DNA of 64,000 nucleotides from Steinernema hermaphroditum (GCA_030435675.1 CM059622.1:9362001-9426000), one strand, 5' to 3'. Positions 24,401 to 36,374 are shown, counted from the stretch's first letter. Numbers and translations: made by a program. The notes: a model not told the origin generated them from the letters alone.

Positions 24401-25950
24401 TTATGAAGTTCGCGCTGGGTCTCAGCGACGGATTCCACAAACACGGCGGGAGGACGCTTCCAGAGGTGGTGCAGGCAGCGCACTACAATCTGTTCTGTTC
24501 CCAGAAAGGGTCTAGCGGGAAAGGCCTGCACTCGGCACTTGTACTCGGACGCCTACACAGAACTCCCACAGGTGGGATTCCGAGGACGATTCTAGAAGTG
24601 CGGCCTTTCTTTTGCACCAGAACCCACGCTGTGGGCACTTTCAGTCCTCTTCTGCTTTGTCCTGGAGGAAGTTCCGTCGGACAAAGCGCCCCTTTCGGCG
24701 ACACTTCTCACTCCGAAAGAGAAAACAATTTGGACTCTGTGGGCTCTGAGCGCACAGAGGGCCCCCGGCCTCTTCTTGACATTCGGCTGCCGTCGAGGAT
24801 GACCTTTTGAGGACACGGAGGACCGCGCAGACAAGGAGCGTGCACGCATACAAATCGCCCGAAGAAGTCAGAACAAAGTAACGGGGAGACGACGCGGTGC
24901 TTCCAGAGGACGCGGCACTTCTGCTAGGATTCGAAGACCAAGGGAGTGGCTTTGTAAAGATCGAAGAAGGCGAACGATCGTCGAGGTGTCATCGGTCAAC
25001 CACCCAGGAACAGAGTCCTCTCGGTGGGTGCTTTCAGCAGGATCTCTTGACAAAGTGTGAGAGGCGAGAGACCTGCTTTCCACGTGCCTTCCTGGCGTCA
25101 CTCGCGATCTTGTCTTTGTCTTCAAAACACACGAAGATGAGGCCTCCAAAGAACAGAGAGCCTCGCCGGCGACGCGAAAATCGAGTTGAACGCGATTGTT
25201 TGTGCCACAAAGCAAGTTCGAGTCGAACAAAGAGCTTCGGGACTCCGTTCCTAGGTCGCGTGCTCTCGTCCCACGAAGGTCCTTAGGGTCGCCAGAGGGG
25301 CACACCGTGGAATCAGGGAGGGCAAAAGGGGCCTCTGATTCCCCCCTCTTTCCCGCTGTGGACTGGACATCGACGTGAGTTACGGTCGTATTCGGAGGAC
25401 GACGCCCAGCAGTTCTGAATAATTCATCGGCGTGGAGATGTGCACTGGAAGATAATGGAATTCTAGAGGGGGAGCGAGTGAGTAACCGAAGTCAATAATT
25501 AATCGGAGCGGAGAGGTTCTAGGGGAACCGCAGGTCTGCAGGTGAAGGGCGCGGGAGGAAGTAACGCTGGGGTAGAGCGATCGTCGGGGGAGTCGAGAAC
25601 AACGCAACCAAGAACAAAGACGATTCGAATTAAAAAGCCGATCGGAGCAGCTGAGCCAGGCGACTTCCTCAAAGCGCGACATTGTTTTTCGAAGCAGCAG
25701 CGGATGTTATCCTCTGGAAGGGCGAGTCCCGAGTCGCCTTTCGACAGCTGTTGGCGGGCTCCAGACCACAGAGGAAAACACAGCGCCAGGGAGGTCCTTT
25801 CGCGAAGCGTTGTATCAGAGAGCACATGGCTGAAAACAGTGATTTTTGGGAACTCCACGTCTGCGTCAAGTCACAAGTGTCTGTGCTATAAGGCGGTCAA
25901 ACAACTATCCTTGATATTGCGAAAGAGGATTCCAGTCATAGTGATTGTTG
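21497..25950. other. Gene-free GC-rich region upstream of the GPCR
   Basis: About 4.4 kb without a supportable coding region. It is purine- and G-rich with scattered AT-rich islands (for example TTAATTA-type runs near 21670 and 25495). Many open frames occur on both strands but none shows a domain or a consistent exon structure, as expected for GC-rich non-coding DNA. It plausibly holds promoter, enhancer or 5' leader sequence of the receptor gene. Confidence 0.45.
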
Positions 25951-26569
25951 TTGATTTTTTGTACATTTTGCCCCCTGATTTCCACTACCATTTTCGGGCC
26001 ATCTGACTACAACGACCCTTTTTTCACACCTATTGATCTTTCAAATGGCATACAAGCGTCTCATAGTGGTTGATTAATTAACGTTCACAAACGCTGTCGT
26101 GAGTTCTCGAGCAGGTTGCTTTCGGATTCAGCTCAACAACCTCTTTTAATGCTGCGTCACCCAAAAATTTGGGACGTTTTCCATGTGCTTCGTCTTTAAA
26201 GCACTTATCTCCATCTCAGAATCGCTGAACCCACCACTCGCACATGCATTCGGATGGGACATCTTCTTCCAGCACTTAACACGGGCTACTGTGAAATTAG
26301 GCAAGAAACTTGCTTTGTTTGAAGTTGTGTGGTATGCAAATCCGCACTGGGCACTTTTTCTCGATCATGTTTAACGTAAAATTTTATTTTAATTAGAAAG
26401 GGCCAGCGGGACGGAATATATATCAAACGATGCGCGAGTGCAAGCTCTACAAGAACTATTAATCATGTCATACAGAAACTTATTATAATGAAAGAAAGAA
26501 CAAAATCAACATGATCGACATTTCTTTTGCATCAACCTAATAATTGATCTCATTTGTGCGCTTTAATTT
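25951..26569. other. AT-rich stretch with nothing recognisable
   Basis: No gene, tandem repeat or inverted repeat was recognised here. Composition shifts from the GC-rich region on the left to AT-rich at the edge of the transposon island. Confidence 0.4.
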
Positions 26570-26815
26570 TCAACGCAGAAAGCGGTGTTTTGCGTGGTTT
26601 GGGAGCTGTTGGCGAAGATTTACGTAATTGGCGGAAGAAGATTTACGTAATTGGCGGTTGGACAGGTCTTCGCTTGTCCTTATCGATTCCAGAGGAGGTG
26701 TTGTTCTCCGAGCTGTTCGATTCAGCGCGCACGTATCGCAGGAGTGGTAGAAGTCTTCGCAGCATTTGCGCATATTGCGCCAGTAATATTCGCGAGACAG
26801 AGACTCATATGAGGT
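26570..26815 (-). pseudogene. Retrotransposon integrase zinc-binding fragment (Ty3/gypsy-like)
   Basis: Reads on the minus strand through an H2C2-type integrase N-terminal zinc-binding region: YYWRNMRKCCEDFYHSCDTC, followed by a basic stretch. An in-frame stop lies just upstream and the catalytic core is absent. It is a relic abutting dispersed repeat copy 2 at 26829. Confidence 0.75.
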
Positions 26816-26828
26816 CTTTCATTTGTGC

Positions 26829-27332
26829 CCCCAGCGATCGGTCGGGTCGTCCACTCGCTCTCTCTCTGAGGCTGTCTGAGCCGAATGAGTTAAGTGAGCG
26901 GTCGTTCTCGGCCGTCGCTGTTGGCGCAATGATCGCCCCGGCTCCCAGAAGGCCTGGAACACCAGGGAGCCGTAGTTCCACCGTCTCGCCAAGAAGCTCG
27001 TCATGACCGCCCGACTCTACCCGCGCCAGAGAAGCCGAAGAAGCGTTGCAACTCCGAAGTCCGCGCCGCCAGCCGAACCGAAGATGCCCCTCCGTTCCGT
27101 TCGCTGTTCTCCGCCGCCGCGCCACTTCCGGAATCAACTCTTCACGACTTCGACGCCCGCGCATACTGATGGGAACGCTGGATTCTCTTCGGATTCGTCT
27201 GCTCCACCGAAACCAGAAGAAAATCAGCGGCTACGGTGTGACTTTGTTCTTCTTTGTGCATTTATGAGACGTCCTGCACGGCGTAAGCCGTTGATTCGGG
27301 AAGATAAATCGTGTAAAATCGTGTAAAAATCG
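26829..27332. repeat. Dispersed repeat, copy 2 (partner at 2013)
   Basis: Copy of the repeat described at 2013-2625, with the same order of blocks and the same tail with short GTGTAAAATC-type repeats. It sits directly beside the integrase relic. Confidence 0.75.
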
Positions 27333-27388
27333 AGACTCATATAACTTAGGTCCCGATGCATGGACTCCTATCGCTCCTGACAGTGCTG

Positions 27389-27552
27389 GGCAAAGGTGGG
27401 CCGATTTCAAAAAAGGTGGGCTTACCCCCCTAACCCCCTGTAAAGTCATAGTGAAGTGGACTCCAGTCATAGTGAAGTGGGCTCCGCTTACCCCCTAACC
27501 CCCTGTAAAGTCATAGTGAAGTGGACAAAGGTGGGCCGATTTCAAAAAAGGT
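27389..27552. repeat. Local tandem duplication
   Basis: The block CTTACCCCC(C)TAACCCCCTG followed by TAAAGTCATAGTGAAGTGG occurs twice in tandem, and the flanking AAGGTGGGCCGATTTCAAAA occurs on both sides (from 27394 and from 27526). It is non-coding. Confidence 0.7.
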
Positions 27553-27638
27553 ACAAAAAACTACAAGATACTGCAAAAAAAAATACGCGATCGTCATTAC
27601 AGGTATGAGTCAAAACATTGAAGTGAAGGTTTAGCAGG

Positions 27639-27946
27639 TAAATACGGTAGATTTACATAAAATGACCTGTTTACCCCATTTTTCTCGGCCGGGGGGGGGG
27701 GAGTAAAGGGGGGTCTAATAAATAGAGCTTGTCTAGCTCTATGCAGCAGTGCATCGAAATTACTATGTTTCATTGCTGTTTTTGGCCTAAGAGGCTGACT
27801 TCTGTGGAAAAATAGTCATTTTGCCTTATGTTTTGCAATATGATCGTCTATCAAGCCATGTACTATCGGGTAGACCCTTTTATCCCTACCCCAGCCGAGA
27901 AAAAAGGGGTAAACTGGCCATTTTTACTGTAAACTGCCTACAAATC
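27639..27946. repeat. Short inverted-repeat element (MITE-like)
   Basis: Arms at about 27639-27718 and 27870-27946 are imperfect reverse complements containing TTTACCCCATTTTTCTCGGC and its counterpart, around a 150-bp centre. It is about 300 bp long with no coding capacity. Confidence 0.6.
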
Positions 27947-28037
27947 CACTGTATTTTACACTCACTCAGGGACACCGCTGCGGGACCATCATGACTTGTG
28001 ATGAAGATGGCCCATTTAGGCCAGAATGAGGCTGTTT

Positions 28038-29778
28038 TTACACACCATCTGTTAGAGGAAGGGATGGCTTACAAAAAAAACCATGAGCGCTCTTTAACTC
28101 CGCTCCCACGCGACCGTCGCGGTACATTGCGAATTTAGGGATTTCGTTGCGGGATAACAATCGAACCATCCCTGAGTGTAGTTCCCTTAAGAGTGCAATT
28201 CTCTTCTCGCTGGGTACTACTTTCCTTCTTGTTCCATCCTTTTCAACCAAGTAGAGGTGGTTATCGTCGATGCTGCACGATGTACACAATTGCAGAACTT
28301 TGCTGGATTCTCCAGCATCTTCCGGGAGCGAACCACTATCCAAGTAGGCGATCAGAGCTTTATATTCCTCGTCTTCGCGCAAAGAGGATATCCATTCCCC
28401 TGGTTTAATGGTGATGACCATGGCGATGTCGTGTTTCTTTCTTGGATTCTCGTCTACTGGTTGTGTCGCTCCGAATGCTCTGGACATCGCATCAGCCATT
28501 ACGTTTTTCTTTCCAGCGATGTGGACGATCTCCAGTTGGAAGTGCGTCAGCAACTCTGATACATACCGATCCACACGCTTGCTATCGCATCTGCGGTTTG
28601 AGAAGGCTCCCACGAGCGGTCGGTAATCGGTAAGCACCACGCACGGAGTAAATCGTATGTACTGCTCAAACTTTTCACACGCGAAGCGGATTGCAAGCGC
28701 TTCTAAGTCGAAGGCGGGGTATTTCCGTTCTGCTTCAGAAGATCGGCGGGATGCGAAGTGTATTGGCCGATAGTGCCCATCGCGATCTCCTTGACATAAC
28801 ACCGCTCCTAATCCATCGACGCTGGCGTCCGTCATGATAACGAATTTCCTCAGAGGATCGGTTAGTGCGGCATCGAAATCCGGGAACTGGAGAGTTACTT
28901 CCTGGCATAGTTTTTCCTTCAGTTCCTCAAAGGCTTTCCGGCAGCTCTCGTCGAACACAAAAGGTGATTTTGGCTTCATAAGTTGGTGAAGCGGCGAGGC
29001 AATCTGTGCGAATCCTTGAACAAATTTACGATTATAAGAAGTCATCCCCAGGAACCGCTGCAGTTCCTTCGCGTTCTTGGGTTCTGGAAAGTCTCTGATT
29101 GGCGCCACTTTCTCTGGATCCATCTTCAGTCCGTCAGTCGTCAGCAAGTGACCTAAGAACTCGTTCTTTGCCAAACAGCATTTTTTCGCCTTTAGACGGA
29201 GGCCTGCGGCTTTGAGACGGTCGAGCACTTCCTTTAGGTGCGATACGTGCTCCTCCCATGTCTCAGATGCAACCAGTATGTCGTCGACATACACAAACAC
29301 GAACTTCGTCGATGACCTCGAATATCCCTTCGATAGCCCGTTGAAACGTAGCTACCGCGTTCGTCAGACCAAACGGCATCACTGTGAACTCGTATAGTCC
29401 TATAGGTGATGTAAATGCAGTCTTTTGCACCGAATCGGGATCCATTCGAATTTTCCAGTAACCGGAGATAAGATCGAATGTCGAGAAAAACTTCTTATTG
29501 CAGAAGGAAGACAGCAGGTTGTTGATGTTGGGTACGGGAAATGCGTCCTTTTCGGTAACACTGTTCAGCTTTCTGTAGTCGACGCACATCCGGATCGATC
29601 CGTCCTTCTTTTTCACCAGCACGATCGGGCTTGCCCACGGGGTATGGGACTTGCGGATGATTCCTTGTGCTAAGTATTTGCGCACCATGTCTATCACTTC
29701 TCCTCTCATCGCTTGCGGCACGAGCCTACGGTTGCACTTGATAGGCGAAGCCGAACCTGTATCGATCTTGTGCGTCAA
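28038..29778 (-). pseudogene. Ty3/gypsy polyprotein fragment: reverse transcriptase and RNase H
   Basis: Two overlapping minus-strand frames: 29263-29778 covers the N-terminal half of reverse transcriptase and 28038-29300 covers the rest. The catalytic YVDD motif lies in the second frame, so the frame is broken near 29300. RNase H follows, with TDASVDGLGAVL and conserved acidic residues, and then the start of the integrase zinc region, which ends in unrelated sequence and a stop. This is a decayed retrotransposon; no intact polyprotein exists here. Confidence 0.9.
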
Positions 29779-29792
29779 ACCCTATGTCGGTT

Positions 29793-30912
29793 TACGGTCA
29801 AAATGTCCAAAACCAAAATGGCCAATGGACAGAATGTCCAACGAAAAAATGTCCAATGACAAAATGTCCAAAATACAAAGGGTGGGGTACGAGAGGCTCT
29901 GGAAATTAATTCTGTTAACATAACAAAAAAAAAACAAAGGAAAAAAAAAACAAAAACGCGATTTTTTTTCTTCGCTCTTCGTGCGGTTCTTGCTAACGCT
30001 GGCGCACTCCCAAGTAATCCTCTTGAGGCAGGATGAACTTCGCTGCGAACCACTGTGACAATCTGATCCGTTGACATACTCGTCAGTTCGACAGCCATTT
30101 GCTTCAAAGAGGCCTTCGCTGTGCGTGCACTTCCTCTGGCGCTGTCTGCTAGATGTTCTGGATGTATGTTATTCGAGATCTTGACAACTGATCCACCTGT
30201 AGCAATAAACCTTGAAGATGAAAACTATACTCAAGCTTACTCAGATCAGTCACGATCCTGCCAGGACAATTCAGATCTACTCTCCTAGTGCACCGCCAAT
30301 ACACAGAAGTCTTCACGGAACTGTGGCGATGGAATTCGAAACCAAGAAAGTTGGCTAGTTGCTTTTCTTTCTGCGAGATCGTGAAAGTGACCGGTCTTCC
30401 GATATGTCTAGGGGAAGTGTCGTCTTCTGACAGAGAAAAGTCATCAGCGCCGAGCTCATCTTCGGACGCAAGCTCGTCTTCTACATCTTCCGCACTTTGC
30501 AGTAAGTCCGACTCGAATCCGGAATCATCGGATGACAGGGAACGCGCTACTTCAGCAAATTCGGGACTGCTAGAAGTAGAAAATGTGAGATTATGTATTG
30601 GGCGAACAGCAGATATACCTTTGCATCACAGGTGGTTGCGCAGATGCTTCCAAAGATGGACACTTTGTACTTTACTTCGTAGATATACGACAGCGCAACC
30701 GCTCGTTAGACAGCGGAGACATCGCATGGACACTTACGGTAGTTTAGGGGACCTGCACGCAAATTCGTTGCAGGGCCACGGGATTTTGACCATTTTGGAC
30801 ATTTTGTCATTGGACATTTTTTCGTTGGACATTCTGTCCATTGGCCATTTTGGTTTTGGACATTTTGGTTTTGGACATTTTTGATTGGACATTTTGGTTT
30901 TGGACATTTTGA
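29793..30912. mobile_element. Long-TIR DNA element inserted in the gypsy relic (MULE-like)
   Basis: Both ends carry inverted repeats beginning GGTCAAAATGTCCAAAACC. They consist of runs of a 'AAAATGTCC' phrase repeated with variations; the right end has extra copies. The element is about 1.1 kb and splits the retrotransposon between its protease region (right) and reverse transcriptase region (left). Long internally repetitive TIRs plus the FLYWCH-like segment inside suggest a non-autonomous Mutator-like element. No clear 9-bp target duplication was found. Confidence 0.65.
29975..30580 (-). pseudogene. FLYWCH-like zinc-finger segment inside the long-TIR element
   Basis: Read on the minus strand, an acidic Ser-rich stretch is followed by a FLYWCH-like pattern: QLANFLGFEFHRHSS, VYWRCTRRVDLNCPGRIVT, and after a probable intron a HPEH. 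FLYWCH fingers are common companions of MULE transposases. No transposase domain is present, so the unit is incomplete. Confidence 0.5.
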
Positions 30913-30951
30913 CCGCACGCCGTTTCCCACATCTCCTGTGAACAGTTCTTC

Positions 30952-31720
30952 TTAGTTGAACCAGTTCTTTTTCCCAGTTGAACCACAGTTCTTCTTTATC
31001 CGGTCGAGCAGATCTTCAGTCCGTACCTTTGCATCGTGAGTGGATTCCGCGTCGTTCATTAAGTTAAGTGTGAACGGGAGATCGCCGTCGTCTTCTTTCG
31101 AAAAGCAAGTGAACGCCGTTTCGTATTCTCCTTTAGCGGTCTGCGTCTTGTAATATTCGTCATCGAATACTTGCACTACTTCACTAGCGAAGCCGAGCAC
31201 GCTGTTGCTCTCCAGGTGGATGGGAAGCCGGCTCGTATTGTGCACAAGTCACTGAACTGCTTCTGCTTCTTCTCCTACCAGAGCTGATTCCAAGCGAGCA
31301 GTGTTCTCTGCGAATTCAGAATTCATGCGGTTCCATGATGTACAGCGCCTAGTGTTGTCGGGCGAAATGTACCGTTATCACTTTTGACTCGTTCGGCTGT
31401 GCCCGTGTCGTACGCATAATACGAACAGGAATCCTCGATTCTTTTGTAGATCGGTCGGTTTCGTGCAGCGAAGACAGGCTGTGGTGATTTCCGTTTCGGA
31501 GATCGAAGAATTCGAATCCTAGCTGATCTAAGAGATCAGTGCCAATGATCATATCGTGACCGAACGTGTCTGCTGCCACTGTGAATTTAACGGTCGGTAG
31601 TTCTGTTTCCTTATATTGGACGGGGAGATCTATTTCGCCAACAACCTTGAGAGGTTGACCATTGGACGCAATGCACGGGCGTCTGTCCACCGTATGAGTG
31701 GTATGTGGACAATAGATCCC
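30952..31720 (-). pseudogene. Ty3/gypsy fragment: aspartic protease region and downstream linker
   Basis: Minus-strand frame 31349-31720 has the C-terminal part of a retropepsin-like domain, including DMIIGTDLLDQLGFEFFD. A second frame at 30952-31245 is a charged linker without a known domain. Together with 28038-29778 it represents one retrotransposon read right to left and interrupted by the element at 29793-30912. Confidence 0.7.
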
Positions 31721-32030
31721 CGGGACAATAGATCCCCGGGACAATAGATCCCCGGGACAATAGATCCCCGGGACAATAGATCCCCGGGACAATAGATCCC
31801 CGGGACAATAGATCCCGGGACAATAGATCCCGGGGACAATAGATCCCAGTGGGACAATAGATCCCCGGGACGATAGATCCCCGGGACAATAGATCCCCGG
31901 GAAAATAGATCCCCGGGAAAATAGATCCCCGGGAAAATAGATCCCCGGGAAAATAGATCCCCGGGAAAATAGATCCCCGGGAAAATAGATCCCCGGGAAA
32001 ATAGATCCCCGGGAAAATAGATCCCAGGCA
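31708..32030. repeat. 16-bp minisatellite with an embedded CCCGGG palindrome
   Basis: About 20 tandem copies of CAATAGATCCCCGGGA, shifting in the second half to a variant with AAAATAG in place of ACAATAG. Each unit contains GATCCCCGGG(A), nearly self-complementary. The period is not a multiple of three, so the long open frames across it are by-products of repetition. Confidence 0.95.
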
Positions 32031-32107
32031 ACACATATCCTACAGCGAATCGGTCCTACAACGGAAATGACGGAAATGAGGGAACAGATTATGGAAATTT
32101 TGTTCGT

Positions 32108-33778
32108 ATGCTGCTGTTTTATCTGCTGTTGTTGTTGCGTGATGCGTCATTCAGAAGATTCGTTGTTAGCGTTCCAAATTTTGTATTTTTTCTTGAGATG
32201 AATCACTCCGGTGAAGAGAGTGTTATGCCCGGTGGTGAAGGCGATCAGCTTGTTCCAGAGTCTGTCATTGGAACGCCTTTACCTGTTGAATGTGGTAAAA
32301 GCGGGCGAAATAATAATACTGTACTTTGGAGAAGCCGAGTGCACCCCAACACAACTTTTGTGTTCACTTATAAAAATCCAGATGTGACTCAAAAAGGACA
32401 AGCTCCCAACGCAGCCTGTTCCATACATCAGGGTTGACGGTGGAATCTGGAGTCAGGACCCGGATAATCCAAATAACCCTCATTTTTGTGTCGATCGCAA
32501 GCTCGTTTCCACATCAACATCAAAGTCTTTATCTCAGCAGTTTTCCGGTAGTTATTCTATACAAGTAAGTAGTAATTTAGCAGTGATTTAGGTCAGAAGT
32601 TAGATGCATTAGTGCTAATTTGAAAAGGCCGAAAGAGGCTCATAATGACATGTGTGGCAAAGTTTCTGAAGTAGTTAGCGGCAATGCCAACTTACATTTG
32701 GAGGTTAATGATGATCTACCTAGTTATGAGGTTGCGCGTCGCACGTTCAATAGGCAAAAAGCGGTATCGTTTCTGAACATTGATACGTTTCACACGTTTC
32801 ACACCTCAGGAACTGCAGGTATTTTTGGAGTTGTGAATTAACTTTGGTAAGTACTACTTAGGCACCACTATCTCCTAGGCCAGTAGGTATCGGCAGTAAC
32901 TTAATTGACAACAAGTGGATAATTTATCACGAAACCGATGCTGCGAAAAAGCCTATGGTTGTTAAGGCATCTGTTGTTGGTCTAGCCGCGTTCCGAGATT
33001 GTGAGCATATATCATGCGATGGAAACTTTAAATATCAGCCTCAAGAAGGTTCGGCTTTTCGGCAGTTATACACGTTGCACGCAATCTACCAGGTGGTGTC
33101 GTACTTTCTTCTCAACTTCTAATCGAGTATCGTTAGGAATTGCCCAACCACTCGGAATCGGTTTTGAGTGTTACGGCGCTTCTGCCTACAAAGGATACAG
33201 CTGAAGTTGATGTTCTATAGGTTGATGTTCAAACACAAACACGGGACGCTCTGCTGCTAGAGTTCGGGGATACCGGCGTGGCTAAAGTATTCCACTTCGA
33301 CATGGAGCCGGCAGCAATGAATGCTGCAAAACAGGTTTTTCGAAATTCAACTGTGAAGTCATGCTACTTCCATTTTTCGAAGGTTAGCACACGTTAAAGG
33401 TCGCATATTTCGTGTCCCATGTATAGAACGTTACGGACAAAGTTGCCACCTTAGGCTTGAAAGTTATTTACGATCGTTCCACAAACGCCTCCTTCTGCAC
33501 ATGGATCAGAACTTTCAGCGCTACAACTTCTAAGACGGCAACGTGATATTCGCATGAGAGCAACTGTCTATAGCGAGTCGGAGCGCCGTGTTCAGGATGC
33601 AAAGGAGAAACTGAGTCTCTATTTGGCTCAACTTGAAGAGGAAGAGGATCCCGATGTCGATATATTAGTGCGCCATTGTCGCCACCAAGCATTCAATTGT
33701 GCTAAGAAATCCTTGTCGACCCTTGCACGAAACGATGAAAATGATATGTTTCACGTTGATGCCGATTTCAATATTTAG
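32108..33778 (+). pseudogene. MULE-type transposase relic, copy A
   Basis: Pieces in different frames resemble a Mutator-like transposase: an N-terminal segment with VDGGIWSQDP, a middle segment with FRDCEHISCDGNFKYQP and LYTLHAIYQ, a catalytic-region fragment with HFDMEPAAMNAAKQVF and CYFHFSK, and a C-terminal segment (33554-33778) with LVRHCRHQAFNCAKKSL. Compared with copy B at 47745, the stretch between WIR and the C-terminal segment is missing. Several stops and frame changes mark it as dead. Confidence 0.7.
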
Positions 33779-33913
33779 TTGAAAAGTGTAAGCAGTTGTG
33801 CCCATCTGTGATGAGTGTCATATCTTTAGGTTTAAATTAATGAATCTGGAAATGCTCGAAATGCAACTTGTGTGGAAATCTGGAAATGCTCGAAATGCAA
33901 CAAGCAAATGCAA

Positions 33914-36374
33914 CCTATGTTTTGAGTGGTCGGGTTCGAACCCCTGAGGGGCTTTTTTACTTATCTTCAATCAACCTCTCTTATATGTTTTGTGCGTTAC
34001 TCTGATCATTATTGCCACGGTCTACCTATCCGAATAAAGGAAAAAAGATCAATTCCTTTAGAAAAGATCAATTCCTTCAACCGAACCGAAAATCACGAAC
34101 TTCTGATCAACTATTTCACAAACACTTTTTAATTACACTGTATACCGGAAACATTAAAGGTGAACAACATTGCATATGTGAGTTGAAAGAACAATGGTGT
34201 GGTCGATACAAAATAGTTCGGAACAATGAGCGCATTTGAAAACAACAGGACGCCCACAATGACACAATGAATCGACATCAGGAAAATTGAAACAAAAACT
34301 ATCAGGAGTCAGAAAAGGCACGTTTGCGCGTTCCATCAGACCGGCCTTTTGCCATGCCAATTGAATCATGGGGCGGAACCGAGTGGCAGTAAATTGGAAT
34401 ATAAGCAAATTAAGCATTTTAGCAAGATTTCGTCTTACTGACACAACAAAATCCGGTCTCAAGCGGCAAAGAAGTTCAGTGAGATGGCGGTGGAACGCCT
34501 TGAGTTGTCGATTAAAAAATACATCAAGGGGTTGTACATCCCCGGTCGTGTGGGGCGGTATAATATGGAATTCAATTTGACGGTTTTGGGCTCCAAATTC
34601 GTTCATGGCGCGGCTGTATCCCGTCCACGAGTCTACAAGTAGAACGGAATCCTCTCCACCGTTCGGCAAAAATACATCGGCGATCCAGTTGCAGGCTAGA
34701 TCGGAGGTCATCATGCCGCTCGTCGAATGTATGTAGTGTAGAAATTGAAATTCTGCTAATTCTTCACGGAATTTGGCTGGAGGGTGGCGCTCAAGAAAGC
34801 AAACCACCACGGGGGTATGCAGAAACCCATCGGCAGAGATGACAGGTTGGAGAGTCAAGCTGTGGGTGAGAGCGTTCTCCCTCTGAGCGACAACTCTGAT
34901 GTGCTTGGAACCTTTGATCGCCAGAGTTCGACCAGCACGTAGTTCAAGCTTTAATCCGGTCTGGTCGGAATTGAAGATCTACAATCCAACCCACGTTACA
35001 CTTTCTCTTGAAACAAGGTTTACCTTGTTTTTGCTCGGATGGCTGGAGATTAATGACTTCATGTCATCACGGAACTCTTGGCAAATGATCTTTTGATGCT
35101 CCACATCGACGAATTGTTTTGTTGTAGACGAATGGGTAACCTTTCGGCTCACGATGTTGTTTCGCTTCTTGAATCCCGCGATAAAAGTTGTGCTAGCCTG
35201 CAAAATCATCAAAGTCACAAAAGGTGTAAGGTGGCAAACCTTGAAATTGGCATGGTTCTTACGCCGCGCGATGTCTAGCGCTTCCAGGTGTAAATCACGG
35301 TCATTGATATGATACCCTTTCCTCACCCAATCTTGAAACGTTATCAAGAGATCGTCCTTTATCTCGGCTTCTTCGAGTCGCCCAAAATGGTTTACATACT
35401 TGCGCATTCTTCAAACAGGGAATTAAAACCCATACTATGCGATTTTTCTCTTACCTCGCAAAGTCTGCTCTAGACTTTACCATTTTATACTGGTGTTGAA
35501 TCTTGGCGAAGGACAGCCCGTTTTCATCGTAATCCCTCACTATTCTTTCCATTTGAGTTCGAGAGTACTTGAACGCCGTAAGTTTGCGTTTAGTTTCTTC
35601 GATCTCTGCAAAATCCTCACCGCTGCTCTCATCATCGTTACTACTGTCACTGTCCTGATGGCGGAATATGAGAGATTCGTCGGCTTCTCGGACGCCGAGA
35701 ATATATTCTAACAATAAGAAGAATTTAAATGGAAGTGCAGAAGTTGAAACTAACCAATGATCGAGGTGCACATTGATTCTTCGGCATCATTAAACTGCTG
35801 GTCAGACTGTTCAAGAGGGAATCGCATTGAGAGCAGTTTTACGACATTGCTTGGATTAAATCCACGGTCTTTTGAAGGTTCCATTGGTGCTCTCCTCTTC
35901 CTCGTCTCCACCTTATTACAGAGCAATATATGTTCATTGGAGAAAAGAATTTACATACGTTCTGACCTCGGTAAGCTTCGGGGGCAATGCGATGAATCGA
36001 GTAGCCGGCCTTTTGTTTGGTTGAAGTCGCCTCTTTCTCCGCTCCTGGGAGTTTTGGATCGCTCGCCATAGTCGTAACGTTCCTAAACAGAAATGGATCA
36101 GTGCAAAACGCGCAAAGAACGCGGTGGATGCACGTAGTTCTTGTAGGCAACCCTATATTTTTGCACAGATGCAAAGGGGTCCTGGAAAGTCCTACTTTCA
36201 GTAGCAGCAAATTGAGTTTGTGTGTTTCCGGTGAAACTGGTGCTGTTATTCGGATAGGTAGACCGTGGCAATAATGATCAGAGTAACGCACAAAACATAT
36301 AAGAGAGGTTGATTGAAGATAAGTAATAAAGTCGGGACCCTCAGGGGTTCGAACCCGACCACTCAAAATATAGG
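33914..36374. mobile_element. Tc5/pogo-like DNA transposon
   Basis: About 2.46 kb bounded by inverted repeats of about 125 bp (33914-34037 and 36246-36374) that start CCTAT(A/G)TTTTGAGTGG. Each contains a perfect GGTTCGAACCC, the pol III B-box sequence. It encloses a transposase gene on the minus strand. No clear target-site duplication was found. Confidence 0.75.
34154..36069 (-). CDS. Tc5/pogo-superfamily transposase
   Basis: Multi-exon minus-strand gene starting near ATG 36069 (MASDPKLPGAEKE) and ending at 34154. A helix-turn-helix region includes KYSRTQMERIVRDYDENGLS. The DDE domain includes IFNSDQTGLK (first Asp) and VLLVDSWTGYSRAMNEFG (second Asp), followed by FHIIPPHTTGDVQPLDVFFN, the pogo-family block. 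The C-terminus has a Cys/His cluster (CHCGRPVVFKCAHC...FCIDH) resembling the zinc-binding tail of Tc5 transposases. Exons in approximate order: 36069 down to about 35960, about 35900-35755, about 35705-35455, about 35405-35240, about 35195-35030, about 34975-34154. No disabling stop was noticed, so it may be recent. Confidence 0.72.

Noticed and set aside
22132..25860. Numerous 60-150 codon frames in the GC-rich block
   Set aside because: Stop-poor GC-rich DNA gives such frames on all strands; none shows hydrophobic pattern, motif or consistent splice sites.
28038..31720. Intact retrovirus-like element with LTRs
   Set aside because: The frame is broken inside reverse transcriptase, a DNA element splits the unit, integrase is truncated, and no matching long terminal repeats were found on the two sides.
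31708..32030. CRISPR-like array of short repeats
   Set aside because: Units are contiguous 16-mers with no unique spacers, and the surrounding genes are eukaryotic with spliceosomal introns.
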